Origin: Aerococcus christensenii
GTDB taxonomy: Bacteria > Bacillota > Bacilli > Lactobacillales > Aerococcaceae
Direction of reading: 5' to 3'
Length of the DNA: 64,000 bases
NCBI RefSeq assembly: GCF_001543105.1
Contig: NZ_CP014159.1
Coordinates: 992,001-1,056,000, forward strand
The notes beneath the pieces were generated by a model. The model was not told where the DNA came from. It did not search any database and worked only from the letters and a program-made list of their open reading frames with translations. Shown here in pieces: positions 45,842-54,133 of the stretch. A program made the position numbers and the translations under genes. The first letter of the stretch is position 1. Every line of letters begins with the position of its first letter.

Positions 45842-47233
45842 CTAATGTAGGAATAAAGATAAGACAAAGATCAAAGCCATTGAGCTGATCCCTTCGATGA
45901 GTGTGACAACAGTTTGCGTGCGGTAACCCTGGTTAGGCGTCATTTGCCCGAAGTTTGTCACTACCCAGAAGTAAGAGTCGTTCGCGTGAGAAACGGTCAT
46001 GGCACCAGCACCGATCGCCATAACGACCAACACACTTGAAATCGGCGAAGCAAGGCCGAGAGCTGGAAGAAGGGGTGCCATAATCCCAGCAGTTGTGGTC
46101 AGCGCAACGGTAGAAGATCCTTGAGCGGTCTTGAGTAAGGCCGAGAGAACAAACGGGAAGAGAATTCCAATCGATTGTAGAATATTAGCATTTGCTGTAA
46201 TAAAGGAAACGAGACTTGTAGAAGCAATCACCTTCCCTAAAACAGAACCAGCAGCGGTCACAAAGAGAATAGGACCGGATACTTTTAAGGTATCATCGAC
46301 CATTTTGTAAAGTTTATCGACCATTTTTTGTTGAAGGACGAGATAGACCCCGAGGACAACCCCAACCGCTAAAGCCATAATAGGTGTTCCAAAGAAGATA
46401 CAGAGTTCTGCACCTAGTCCCTTCCAGTGAGCTAAAGTGGCAATATTAGAGAGGGCCATGAGTAAGATAGGAACAATGATAGGCGCAAGAGCCATAAAGC
46501 CATTTGGCAATTGCCCATATTCTGCAACGAGTTCTTCATAGGTCTTCTCAATAGAGTCAGAATCCGCCTCATCGCGAGCCTGTTCCTTTTGACCGATGTG
46601 CTTAGCATAGAAGTAAGAAGTAATAAGAGCAGGAATTGAGCAGATCGCTCCGAAAAGCATGACTAATAAGAATTGATTACCAATGCCGAGCGTATTGGCA
46701 GCGGCGATAGGACCTGGTGTAGGCGGAATAAAGACGTGCGACGCATAGAGCCCGGCAGATAAGCAGACCGTCATTGCCACAGAAGAAGCGCCTGTCCGCT
46801 TCACTAAGGCTTTACGGATAGGGTTTAAAACAACAAAACCTGAATCACAGAAAACAGGAATGGAGACTACCCAACCCATTAATTCAATAGCAAGCTCTGG
46901 ACGATGAGGGCCGACTAACTTAATCACCATATCCGCTAATTTTAAGGCGGCACCAGTGACTTCCAAGAAAGTCCCAATCATCGCACCAAAGATAATCACG
47001 ATCCCAATGCTTGAGAAGGTGGAGGAGAAACCCGCCCCGATAACTTCAGGCAAGCCCATAATCTTCTTCCCACCTTCGCCAACACTCGAGATGAGCGGAA
47101 TGCCACCCAGTAAGCCGAGAATGGCTGAAATCAGCATAATAGCTAGAAAGGGATGGACCTTCCACTTACTGATTAAGAGGATCATGGCGATGATAGAAAG
47201 GATAAAAACAAATACTAAAGGTATACCAGTCAT
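45842..47233 (-). CDS. GntP-family permease (gluconate/glycerate-type)
   Basis: This 463-residue proton symporter has about 12 to 14 membrane helices and the GntP-family features VVSIPVFCDSGFVVLNPI, FIPPTPGPIAAANTLG and the late ALTTTAGIMAPLLPALGL and VSHANDSYFW blocks. Family members carry gluconate, glycerate, lactate or related hydroxy acids. The kinase next door makes glycerate the most likely substrate, by inference. The ATG at 47233 has AAAGAGG upstream; an earlier in-frame ATG would add 17 residues with no site. Transcription probably starts near 47355 under a palindromic operator. Confidence 0.88.
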   Translation of the reverse strand: MTGIPLVFVFILSIIAMILLISKWKVHPFLAIMLISAILGLLGGIPLISSVGEGGKKIMGLPEVIGAGFSSTFSSIGIVIIFGAMIGTFLEVTGAALKLADMVIKLVGPHRPELAIELMGWVVSIPVFCDSGFVVLNPIRKALVKRTGASSVAMTVCLSAGLYASHVFIPPTPGPIAAANTLGIGNQFLLVMLFGAICSIPALITSYFYAKHIGQKEQARDEADSDSIEKTYEELVAEYGQLPNGFMALAPIIVPILLMALSNIATLAHWKGLGAELCIFFGTPIMALAVGVVLGVYLVLQQKMVDKLYKMVDDTLKVSGPILFVTAAGSVLGKVIASTSLVSFITANANILQSIGILFPFVLSALLKTAQGSSTVALTTTAGIMAPLLPALGLASPISSVLVVMAIGAGAMTVSHANDSYFWVVTNFGQMTPNQGYRTQTVVTLIEGISSMALIFVLSLFLH

Positions 47234-47310
47234 ACTTTGACCTCTTTCTATAAAGTAAATACATAGATACACAAACAAGAACAATGATAAAAGAATAGCT
47301 TGGATATTAC

Positions 47311-47389
47311 TTGATACCGTATCAACTTCTTTCTTTAAACTTTAGCGTTGCATCACATTCATTATATAATGCGTCACATAAAAAGCAAG
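47311..47389 (-). promoter_or_regulatory. Promoter and operator of the glycerate operon
   Basis: On the minus strand TTGCTT (47383-47388) and TATAAT (47361-47366) are spaced by 16 bases. Downstream lies the perfect palindrome TTGATACCGTATCAA (47311-47325), a GntR/LacI-like operator. AATGCGTCA occurs at 47368-47376 and again at 47442-47450, and the related TTGCATCACA at 47348-47357. No regulator gene is adjacent. Confidence 0.55.
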
Positions 47390-47473
47390 GGACAAAATAA
47401 AAAAATAGGCCGTTTGAAAAAGTCTTAATCATTTCATAAACAATGCGTCAGAAAGAAGGAGAAAATAGAAACA

Positions 47474-47638
47474 GTCCCACGCTTCCGCCCCTCACTCTCC
47501 CACTTAGACAAAAATGTTGAAACAGAAGGGGATCTTATTTACTCAGGAAAAATAAGTGATCCTCAAAATCCCCACTCTTCTATTGAAGGCACAGGCAATT
47601 CAAGAACGGAAGACAACCAAATGTTCTGTAAAAGATAA
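47474..47638 (+). pseudogene. Possible remnant of a surface-protein coding region
   Basis: A frame with no start codon reads like protein for 54 codons (for example VETEGDLIYSGKISDPQN and HSSIEGTGNSRTEDN) before TAA at 47636-47638. It precedes the broken YSIRK-LPKTG gene on the same strand. It may be a displaced piece of the same or another surface protein. Chance is possible. The rest of 47639-47833 holds no gene that I can see. Confidence 0.25.
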
Positions 47639-47833
47639 GAAAATGTCTGCACCGGCTCTTTGAAAAATAAAAAGCCAGTCTTTAAACAAGCGGCCCTAAG
47701 GAAGGCAGAGAGGGCGAGAGCTTAGAATTTATTGCGCTTTTTTTTTAACAATTCTGATAGTGATAACACGCCTTAAGAATGGGCGTTCTTGCGCTAACTT
47801 ATAAAAAATAAAAAAAAGAAAAGAGGAAATCAC

Positions 47834-48343
47834 ATGAAACCATCTAACGAGAGCCAGCCGCGTTATGGGATTCGGAAGTTCACGGTCGGCGTCGATAGCG
47901 CAGTGATCGGGTCAGTCTTGTTCTTGACTCCCACAGTTCAAGCAACCGAGAGCCTAAGCCATGCTCCCGCCGTTCCTGTCCAAGTCAAGGACCGATCGGC
48001 TGGCATGGAGAAGGAGAAGCCAATTCAGAAGAAAGAAGACAAGGCAATTCCCCAAGGCGTGTAACCTGCTGATACCCCGCAGCTTCAAAAAGACCTTGCC
48101 AAGAAGAAAACAACAAAAGAACCGGACAAGGAGATTCCTTCAAGTGTACCGCATAAAGAGGGAGGCAAAGAGGATTCGAAGAATACGATGGAAGTTGCAT
48201 CACCTGCTCAAGAGTCTCAAGCAGGGAAGCCGAAGTCCCTTCCGAAGACAGGAGCAGAAGCGGAGATGATTTCCTTGGGTGTATGCTTATTAGTAGGAGG
48301 CCTGAGTGTAATCTTCAATCCCTTCAAACGTGATCAAAAATAA
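47834..48343 (+). pseudogene. YSIRK-signal, LPxTG-anchored surface protein with in-frame stop
   Basis: One frame from ATG 47834 to TAA 48341-48343 (169 codons plus stop) is broken only by TAA at 48062-48064. The first part has a YSIRK-type export signal (YGIRKFTVGVDSAVIGS, residues 11-27) with a VQA cleavage region; the second has a Lys/Glu/Pro-rich stalk and a complete cell-wall sorting signal: LPKTG, a hydrophobic helix (MISLGVCLLVGGLSVIF) and a basic KRDQK tail. AGAGGAAA precedes the ATG. No folded domain lies between signal and anchor, so an internal deletion as well as the stop is likely. Base composition is richer in G+C than its surroundings. Confidence 0.75.
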
Positions 48344-48370
48344 AACTAAGAAAGGCAGACGAGATTAATT

Positions 48371-48437
48371 AAAAATCGCTAGCCAGTCGTAAGTACCTCT
48401 AAATCTAGGGGCGAATGACAGGAGCTAGCGATTTTTT
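48371..48437. terminator. Terminator after the surface-protein remnant
   Basis: AAAAATCGCTAGC pairs with GCTAGCGATTTTT across a loop that may form a further small hairpin; T-run follows. Confidence 0.75.
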
Positions 48438-48470
48438 GTAAGAAAGTTGGCATGTGGAATCTTTTGATAA

Positions 48471-48518
48471 AAGTGTAAAGAAAAAATACTTTACACTTAC
48501 AGATAACTTTGGTATAGT
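48471..48518 (+). promoter_or_regulatory. Promoter of the rpsP operon with 10-bp inverted repeat
   Basis: TTTACA (48490-48495), a 17-base spacer and TATAGT (48513-48518). AAGTGTAAAG (48471-48480) and CTTTACACTT (48489-48498) are exact complements 8 bases apart, and the right arm contains the -35 box. Confidence 0.65.
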
Positions 48519-48570
48519 ATGTAAATGTGAATAATGAATAAGAAGTAACACATAAGGAGGAATTTTATTC

Positions 48571-48843
48571 ATGGCAGTTAAACTTCGTTTAAAACGTATG
48601 GGTTCTAAACGTAACCCATTTTACCGTATTGTAGTAGCAGACGCACGTTCACCACGTGATGGTCGGATTATTGAAAAGATTGGGACTTATAACCCAACAA
48701 CTGATCCTGCAGAAGTTGTTCTTGATGAAGAATTAGCTTTAAAATGGTTAGGAAATGGGGCACAACCTACAGATACTGTACGTGACATTCTTTCTCGCCA
48801 AGGCGTTATGAAAAAACATCACGAAGCAAAATATAATAAATAA
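48571..48843 (+). CDS. rpsP: 30S ribosomal protein S16
   Basis: This 90-residue protein shows the S16 hallmark blocks [23 protein letters not shown] and IGTYNPT. It heads the conserved rpsP-khpA-rimM-trmD-rplS region. AAGGAGG precedes the ATG. The promoter is about 50 bases upstream with a palindrome at its -35 box. Confidence 0.98.
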   Translation: MAVKLRLKRMGSKRNPFYRIVVADARSPRDGRIIEKIGTYNPTTDPAEVVLDEELALKWLGNGAQPTDTVRDILSRQGVMKKHHEAKYNK

Positions 48844-48860
48844 AGATAAGTGTGATCAAC

Positions 48861-49121
48861 ATGCCTAATACGATGCCTAATATTGACCTTTTATTAAATG
48901 AGCTTGTTGAACCTCTTGTAAGTCATCCAGAAGCCATGGAAATTCGCATCAAAGACGGGGATGAATTCTTAGAATATCATGTCTACTTACATCCAGATGA
49001 TGTCGGGCGAGTGATTGGTAAGCATGGACGAGTAGCGAATGCCATTCGTACGATTTTATATAGTGTGCGTGTTGAAGGTCATCGTCGTATTCGATTGAGT
49101 TTTGATCGGATAGAAGATTAA
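48861..49121 (+). CDS. khpA: KhpA, KH-domain RNA-binding protein
   Basis: This 86-residue single KH-domain protein has the GxxG-type loop VIGKHGR. KhpA forms a dimer with KhpB/Jag and affects cell division and elongation in Gram-positive cocci. The ATG at 48861 is preferred to a GTG at 48852 because the N-terminus then matches family length, although neither has a strong ribosome site. It follows rpsP by 17 bases. A terminator-like hairpin follows. Confidence 0.9.
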   Translation: MPNTMPNIDLLLNELVEPLVSHPEAMEIRIKDGDEFLEYHVYLHPDDVGRVIGKHGRVANAIRTILYSVRVEGHRRIRLSFDRIED

Positions 49122-49144
49122 GACGCAGAATGGTAAACAATGAG

Positions 49145-49176
49145 GAAAACTAGGGTTTCATATCCTAGTTTTTTTC
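49145..49176 (+). terminator. Internal terminator or attenuator between khpA and rimM
   Basis: AAAACTAGG pairs with CCTAGTTTT around GTTTCATAT, followed by TTTTTC. It sits inside a normally continuous operon, so it probably sets the ratio of upstream to downstream expression. Confidence 0.7.
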
Positions 49177-49227
49177 TTTAAGATGAAAGAGAAGAAATGT
49201 CATGTGCGAATGAATAAAGGAGAAATT

Positions 49228-49761
49228 ATGGCAGAAGTATATTATCGTGTAGGAAAAATTGTGAATACACAGGGTTTAAGAGGAGAAGTTCGTGTCCTTT
49301 CGGTGACAGATTTTCCAGATGAACGTTTTAAAGCGGGAAGTCGTTTAGCGATTTTTGATGAAAAGAGTCATCAAGAAGATGTGGTAGTAAAAAGCCATCG
49401 CCTGCATAAGAATTTTCATTTGCTGAAGTTTGAAGGAATGGAAACGATTGAGGCAGTGGAAGGCTTCAAGGGGATGACTTTGATGGTTTCTAGTCAATAT
49501 CGGGAAGTGAATCTATCTGAAAATGAGTTTTTCTATGATCAAATTATTGGATTACCGGTATATACCTTAGAGGGGGATTTACTTGGTAAGGTGAAATCCA
49601 TTACCTCTTTAGGGCCTAACGATGTGTGGACGGTTCAACGCCACGGAGAAGGAAAAGATATTCTCCTTCCTTATATTGAACAAGTTGTTAAGCAAGTGGA
49701 TCTTCAAGACCAACGGATTGTTATTGACCTCATGGAAGGATTGATTGACGATGAAGATTGA
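49228..49761 (+). CDS. rimM: Ribosome maturation factor RimM
   Basis: RimM helps assemble the 30S head and binds S19. The 177-residue protein has the N-terminal [16 protein letters not shown] block and the C-terminal PRC-barrel domain ([19 protein letters not shown] onwards, with [10 protein letters not shown]). I choose the ATG at 49228, 6 bases after AAAGGAG, over an ATG 45 bases upstream. It overlaps trmD by 11 bases. Confidence 0.95.
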   Translation: MAEVYYRVGKIVNTQGLRGEVRVLSVTDFPDERFKAGSRLAIFDEKSHQEDVVVKSHRLHKNFHLLKFEGMETIEAVEGFKGMTLMVSSQYREVNLSENEFFYDQIIGLPVYTLEGDLLGKVKSITSLGPNDVWTVQRHGEGKDILLPYIEQVVKQVDLQDQRIVIDLMEGLIDDED

Positions 49762-50521
49762 AGTATTAAGTCTATTTCCTGAAATGTTTAAGGCTCCTAT
49801 GAATTCTTCCATCTTGGGAAAAGCCCAAGAAAAGGGCGTGTTGTCTGTGCATGTGACCGATTTTAGGGAGTATTCAGAGAATAAGCATGGGCATGTGGAT
49901 GATTATCCCTTTGGTGGAGGAGCGGGGATGTTGCTTCAAGTGGGGCCTATTCATCGGGCGTTGGAAGCTTTGGATGAACGTTTAGTGGATCATCAATTAC
50001 CTGCTTCAGAGAAGCCAGCGCGAGTGATTTTAATGGATCCGAGTGGGGAGACTTTTACGCAGAAAAAAGCAGAAGAACTCGCCCAAGAAGACCAACTGAT
50101 TTTTATTTGTGGGCATTATGAAGGGTATGATGAGCGGATTCGCCAATATGTGACCGATGAAATTTCAGTGGGAGATTTTATTTTAACGGGTGGCGAGTTA
50201 GGCGCGATGGTAGTGATTGATGCGACGGCTCGCTTATTGGATGAAGCAGTTGGCAATGAAGCTTCGATTGAGAGTGAGTCTTTTACGACAGGACTTTTAG
50301 AATATCCGCAATATACACGCCCTAGGGACTTTATGGGGATGTTGGTTCCAGATGTCTTGATAAGCGGAGATCATCAAAAAATAGCAGATTGGAAGCGAAA
50401 AGAGGCGTTAAGAAGGACCTATCAACGACGTCCAGATCTTCTAGTGAATAGGGCTTTAACGTCAGAAGAAGAAGAATGGTTAGAAGAATTTCGCCAAGAA
50501 GAACAGTCAAAAGGTGAATAA
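49751..50521 (+). CDS. trmD: tRNA (guanine(37)-N1)-methyltransferase
   Basis: TrmD makes m1G37, which prevents frameshifting. The 256-residue SPOUT enzyme has [12 protein letters not shown] at its N-terminus, [15 protein letters not shown], and the knotted SAM site with [12 protein letters not shown] and [16 protein letters not shown]. The ATG at 49751 lies within the end of rimM. The gene normally followed by rplS is here followed by a terminator and a transporter cluster. Confidence 0.97.
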   Translation: MKIEVLSLFPEMFKAPMNSSILGKAQEKGVLSVHVTDFREYSENKHGHVDDYPFGGGAGMLLQVGPIHRALEALDERLVDHQLPASEKPARVILMDPSGETFTQKKAEELAQEDQLIFICGHYEGYDERIRQYVTDEISVGDFILTGGELGAMVVIDATARLLDEAVGNEASIESESFTTGLLEYPQYTRPRDFMGMLVPDVLISGDHQKIADWKRKEALRRTYQRRPDLLVNRALTSEEEEWLEEFRQEEQSKGE

Positions 50522-50531
50522 TTGAATTTGA

Positions 50532-50573
50532 AAAGGAGAAAAACGAGCAATTGTTTTTCTCCTTTTTCTTCTT
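50532..50573 (+). terminator. Terminator after trmD
   Basis: GGAGAAAAA pairs with TTTTTCTCC, followed by TTTTTC. It separates trmD from the transporter genes. Confidence 0.7.
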
Positions 50574-50740
50574 TATTAGCTAAAAATAATAGAGGGTCTC
50601 TCAAGCCTTTGGGTAAAGAAGGCAAGCTATCATAAAAAAACAAAGTAGAATTTATGAGGAAACTCTACTTGAAAATTTCTTTCAAAAGTTCAAGTTACGC
50701 GTTACAATACACCTACTGCTAAAAAAGAAAGGAAAAGCGT

Positions 50741-51343
50741 ATGAACGAAAAATTAACCATTAGAGATTTAACCCATATAGGGGTATTTTTAGTGATTTAC
50801 TATGTGTTAATCGGATTGATGAGCATGACTTTCGTCTTGTTGGGAATGGGAGCGACGGATCCCTTTTTGGCATGGTTATGTTTTGGAGGTGCTCCCTTTA
50901 TGACAGGAGTGGTGGCAGGCCCGGTGGTCATGCTCTTAATGACAAAAGTCCAGAAAGCTTGGGGCTTTTTTATCTTTGGCATGCTCTCACCTCTTGCCTT
51001 GTGGGCAACGGGGCACACTTGGATTGTCCCAGCTATTAGTGTCTTCTTTGTCGGCTTAGCTGAGTTTATTTTGCGGAAAGGACATTTCAAATCCTTAAAA
51101 GCGATGACTTTAGCCTATGCTTGCTTTAATATTTGGGCGATGACGCCATTCTTCGCGGTTTTATGGATTCAATTTATGCAGACGCGAATGGTTGAAAAAA
51201 TGGGCAAGAATTTGGTCATGACTATCTTTACTTTCCCTCATATGTTAGGAATTGTAGGCGTAGCTTTTGTAGGAGGGCTGATTGGGGCTTTCTTAGGTCA
51301 AAAAATGATTAAGAAACATTTCCATAAAGCTGGGATTGTCTGA
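50741..51343 (+). CDS. ECF transporter S component (MptS/Trep_Strep family)
   Basis: This 200-residue integral membrane protein has about six helices and resembles the Trep_Strep (TIGR02185) family of ECF substrate-binding subunits: FLVIYYVLIGLMSM, GAPFMTGVVAGPVVMLLMTKVQK, GFFIFGMLSPLALWATGH and the C-terminal basic end. The substrate of this family is not established. GAAAGGAAAAG precedes the ATG. It overlaps the next gene by one base and forms a complete three-gene module with energising subunits. Confidence 0.82.
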   Translation: MNEKLTIRDLTHIGVFLVIYYVLIGLMSMTFVLLGMGATDPFLAWLCFGGAPFMTGVVAGPVVMLLMTKVQKAWGFFIFGMLSPLALWATGHTWIVPAISVFFVGLAEFILRKGHFKSLKAMTLAYACFNIWAMTPFFAVLWIQFMQTRMVEKMGKNLVMTIFTFPHMLGIVGVAFVGGLIGAFLGQKMIKKHFHKAGIV

Positions 51344-52023
51344 TGCGAAGTCAATATGTCATCACGGCTAGTTATTTTCATCCTTTGACTAAAATCCTCA
51401 GCACTCTCTTTTTAGGCTTTACCCCCTTATATAAGTTAGAAGCGGGGTATACTTGGGGAATGGTGGGGCTTTTAGCCTTAGCTTTCTATTTGGAGGGAGA
51501 AAAGCGAGAAAGTCTAAGAGCAGGGGTTACTTTTGGGGTGATTTCTTTTGGCGGAAATCTTTTGTTAGAACGTGGTCCCAGCTTTTTGTTGCCCTTGACT
51601 TCGTTTTTACTGATTGTTCAGGTGTTGTATCTGCCACTCTTGTCGGCTAAGTGGATGGTCGAAACGACGGATGTGGGAAGTTTATTGGCCGCTTTGGATC
51701 AGATCAGGGTGCCCAAGGAGATGAGTCTACCCTTGGCTGTTGTTTTTCGATTCTTTCCTACTTTTAAGGAAGAAGAGAAAAATATTCGAAGGGCGATGAA
51801 GGTGAGAGGGTTGACGATGAAGCATCCCTTGCAATATATGGAGGCACTGACGGTTCCTTTATTAGTAGAGGCTTCGCATTTGGCCGATGATCTTGCCAAA
51901 AGTGCGGAAACTAAGGGAATTGCGAACCCTTCACCTAAAACGCACTATGTAGAAGTCCATTGGAAGAAGAGAGATAGTGCTTACTTAATTGGAATGGTAG
52001 CTATGATGTTAGGAGGTGCCTAG
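51343..52023 (+). CDS. ECF transporter T component (CbiQ-like EcfT)
   Basis: This 226-residue membrane coupling subunit has four or five helices and the cytosolic coupling signature RRAMKVRGL (near residue 152), the A-R-G motif that docks on ECF ATPases; the second A-R-G motif is altered to AETKG. The start overlaps the S component stop (TGATG) and its stop overlaps the ATPase start, so the three subunits are translationally coupled. This is a dedicated (group I) module with its own T and ATPase subunits, unlike the shared group II energiser. Confidence 0.85.
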   Translation: MRSQYVITASYFHPLTKILSTLFLGFTPLYKLEAGYTWGMVGLLALAFYLEGEKRESLRAGVTFGVISFGGNLLLERGPSFLLPLTSFLLIVQVLYLPLLSAKWMVETTDVGSLLAALDQIRVPKEMSLPLAVVFRFFPTFKEEEKNIRRAMKVRGLTMKHPLQYMEALTVPLLVEASHLADDLAKSAETKGIANPSPKTHYVEVHWKKRDSAYLIGMVAMMLGGA

Positions 52024-53396
52024 TGATTGAATTACAGGATGTTCGCCTTTCTTATGGCGATCAGGAAGTTCTTAGTCAAATTGATCTTCAAGTTCATCCG
52101 GGGGAATGTGTGCTCTTAACTGGGAAAAGTGGCTCTGGAAAGTCTAGCTTGTTAGAGGTAATCAATGGGCTAGCTGTGCGCTATGACCAAGGGAAATGCC
52201 GAGGCCTTGTGCAGATTGGAGGAGTTTCGACGGAGCATTTAGAACTTTATCAGCTGTCTCAGTGGGTGGCAACGGTCTTTCAAAATCCGAAGACGTCTTT
52301 TTTTAATGTGAATACCACTTTAGAATTGGTGTCTTTTTTGGAGAATATGGGAATTCCGCGTGAAGAGATGGAGCGCCGCTTAGAAGATTTACTTACTCAT
52401 ATGCCTATTGGCCACTTATTGAATCGAAATATTTTTGCTTTATCAGGCGGGGAGCGGCAATTGCTAGCTTTGGCTGCGACTTATATTTCAGGTGTGAAAC
52501 GGTTAGTTTTGGATGAGCCTTCGTCTAATCTTGATGCTGCAGCCATCGATCGTCTGGGAGAAATGCTGGCCATTTTGAAAGAAAAAGGCGTGAGCTTATT
52601 ACTGGCAGAGCATCGCCTCTACTATGCTTTGTCTATAGTGGATCGAGTCCTTATTTTGGAAAAAGGACGGATAGTGAGAGAAGCGAGCAGAGAAGATTTT
52701 AAGCAGTGGAATAGAGAACAATGTAATCAATTTGGACTTAGAAAGTTAGAGCGATTATCTTTAGAGGATAAACCTTTAAGCGAATCGGGAGAGTGGTTGA
52801 TTGAAGAATTGACGCTTCATTTTTCCAAAAAAAGGGGCTTAAAAATTTGCAAGCTTCCTCTCAAAGAGGGGCAAATTTATGGCGTAGTGGGGCCAAATGG
52901 CATAGGAAAGTCTACCTTCCTTCGGGCGTTCGTGGGCTTAGAAAAGGGAATGACGCTTTCTTATCAGGGACGTAAGCTATCTGCGCGCCAAAGGAGAAAA
53001 TTATCAAGTTGGGTGATGCAGGATGTGAATCACCAACTCTTTAGTGATCAAGTCTTTCGAGAAATGTTTTTAGGAAATGGTTCTTTAGAGGAAGAAAGGG
53101 TTTTGGCTGTGGCCGATCAACTCGAATTAAGTCCTTTTTTAGATCGCCACCCTTTGAGTTTGTCGGGAGGTCAAAAGCAGCGTTTAGCGATAGCTTCTGC
53201 TTTATTAAGTTCCAAACCTTTAGTCTTTTTGGATGAGCCGACAAGCGGCATGGATGCTTACCATATGCGAAAAATTTCTGAAGCTTTACAGCAAGAAAAA
53301 AGAAACAAAGACCTTATTATTGTGGTTTCGCATGATGTGGAATTCTTGAATCGAACGGTAGATCAAATCCTTGACCTGAGTCAGTATGTGGTTTAA
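52023..53396 (+). CDS. ECF transporter duplicated ATPase (fused A subunits)
   Basis: This 457-residue protein contains two ABC ATPase domains in one chain: Walker A LTGKSGSGKSS (near 33-43) with LSGGERQLLALA and LVLDEPSSNLD, then Walker A VVGPNGIGKST (near 290) with LSGGQKQRLAIA and VFLDEPTSGMD. The fused pair replaces separate EcfA1 and EcfA2. The start is GTG in the GGAGGTGCCTAGTG overlap with ecfT. Both halves keep their catalytic glutamates. Confidence 0.9.
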   Translation: MIELQDVRLSYGDQEVLSQIDLQVHPGECVLLTGKSGSGKSSLLEVINGLAVRYDQGKCRGLVQIGGVSTEHLELYQLSQWVATVFQNPKTSFFNVNTTLELVSFLENMGIPREEMERRLEDLLTHMPIGHLLNRNIFALSGGERQLLALAATYISGVKRLVLDEPSSNLDAAAIDRLGEMLAILKEKGVSLLLAEHRLYYALSIVDRVLILEKGRIVREASREDFKQWNREQCNQFGLRKLERLSLEDKPLSESGEWLIEELTLHFSKKRGLKICKLPLKEGQIYGVVGPNGIGKSTFLRAFVGLEKGMTLSYQGRKLSARQRRKLSSWVMQDVNHQLFSDQVFREMFLGNGSLEEERVLAVADQLELSPFLDRHPLSLSGGQKQRLAIASALLSSKPLVFLDEPTSGMDAYHMRKISEALQQEKRNKDLIIVVSHDVEFLNRTVDQILDLSQYVV

Positions 53397-53474
53397 AAGG
53401 AGGAGCTGCTTTTTCTTTTGGAGTTGCTATTTAAAGAAAATATCGTATTTTTAGAAAAAGGAGAATAAAAAGAC

Positions 53475-53503
53475 TTTACATTAATAGATGAAGGGAGTAA
53501 AAT
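53475..53503 (+). promoter_or_regulatory. Promoter of rplS
   Basis: TTTACA (53475-53480), a 17-base spacer and TAAAAT (53498-53503). It gives rplS independent expression after the transporter insertion. Confidence 0.6.
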
Positions 53504-53509
53504 GGGTCA

Positions 53510-53580
53510 GTAAGTGTAAACTTATAGTGAAATCAAACGGTATTCCGCTGCCCTGTGGGGGTATGAGTATTTGTTAGAAA
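53510..53580 (+). promoter_or_regulatory. L19 ribosomal-protein leader RNA
   Basis: The segment upstream of rplS contains TATTCCGCTGCCC and TGTGGGGGTATGAGTATTT in the arrangement I recall for the Firmicutes L19 leader, thought to bind L19 for autoregulation. TAAGT/ACTTA and GTATTCCGC-type pairings are visible. Family match is from memory. Confidence 0.55.
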
Positions 53581-53592
53581 AGGAGAAGAATC

Positions 53593-53955
53593 ATGAGTCA
53601 TAATCCAAAGTTAATTGATGCTATTGTTGAAGGACAATTACGTAGTGATATTCCAGACTTTCGTCCTGGAGACACTGTTCGTGTACATGCCCGTGTTGTA
53701 GAAGGGGAACGTGAACGTATTCAAATTTTTGAAGGCGTAGTTATTTCACGTAAAGGACAAGGAATTAGCGAAAACTTCACCGTTCGTAAAGTATCAAACG
53801 GTGTAGGTGTGGAACGTACTTGGCCATTAAACACACCACGTGTGGCTAAGATCGAAGTTATTCGTCAAGGTAAAGTTCGTCGTGCGAAGCTTTATTACTT
53901 ACGTGACCGTCACGGAAAAGCTGCACGTATTGCAGAACGTCGTCGCAAGAAATAA
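53593..53955 (+). CDS. rplS: 50S ribosomal protein L19
   Basis: This 120-residue protein carries the L19 blocks [34 protein letters not shown] and the C-terminal [21 protein letters not shown] precedes the ATG. It has its own promoter and a leader RNA, and is separated from trmD by the ECF genes. Confidence 0.98.
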   Translation: MSHNPKLIDAIVEGQLRSDIPDFRPGDTVRVHARVVEGERERIQIFEGVVISRKGQGISENFTVRKVSNGVGVERTWPLNTPRVAKIEVIRQGKVRRAKLYYLRDRHGKAARIAERRRKK

Positions 53956-53977
53956 TCTCGTCTATCCGAGAAGCAAG

Positions 53978-54013
53978 AGGAAATCGTCTAAAAAGAGGAT
54001 TTCCTCTTTTTTT
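53978..54013 (+). terminator. Terminator after rplS
   Basis: AGGAAATC pairs with GATTTCCT around an A-rich loop, followed by CTTTTTTT. Confidence 0.85.
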
Positions 54014-54021
54014 ACTTCCAA

Positions 54022-54038
54022 AGTCAAAAAAAGTCAGT
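54022..54038. promoter_or_regulatory. CtsR-like box 1 of the unknown gene
   Basis: AGTCAAAAAAAGTCAGT matches the heptad repeat RGTCAAA-NAN-RGTCAAA at 15 of 17 positions. It lies 9 bases upstream of the -35 box. Confidence 0.55.
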
Positions 54039-54045
54039 AAAATAT

Positions 54046-54075
54046 GTTGACTAATTCTGACTAAAGGAATATAAT
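54046..54075 (+). promoter_or_regulatory. Promoter with overlapping CtsR-like box 2
   Basis: TTGACT (54047-54052), a 17-base spacer and TATAAT (54070-54075). On the minus strand GTTGACTAATTCTGACT (54046-54062) matches the CtsR heptad repeat at 14 of 17 positions, covering the -35 box and spacer, where a bound repressor would block RNA polymerase. Confidence 0.6.
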
Positions 54076-54133
54076 AAACATGTAAGGAAAAAGAAAACCT
54101 TACAAAATGATAAATTAAAGAAAGGTGATCATA

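Noticed and set aside
47961..48269. 102-codon + frame across the YSIRK gene remnant
   Set aside because: It is Arg/Lys-rich, out of frame with both the YSIRK signal and the LPKTG anchor, and is a shadow of that gene.
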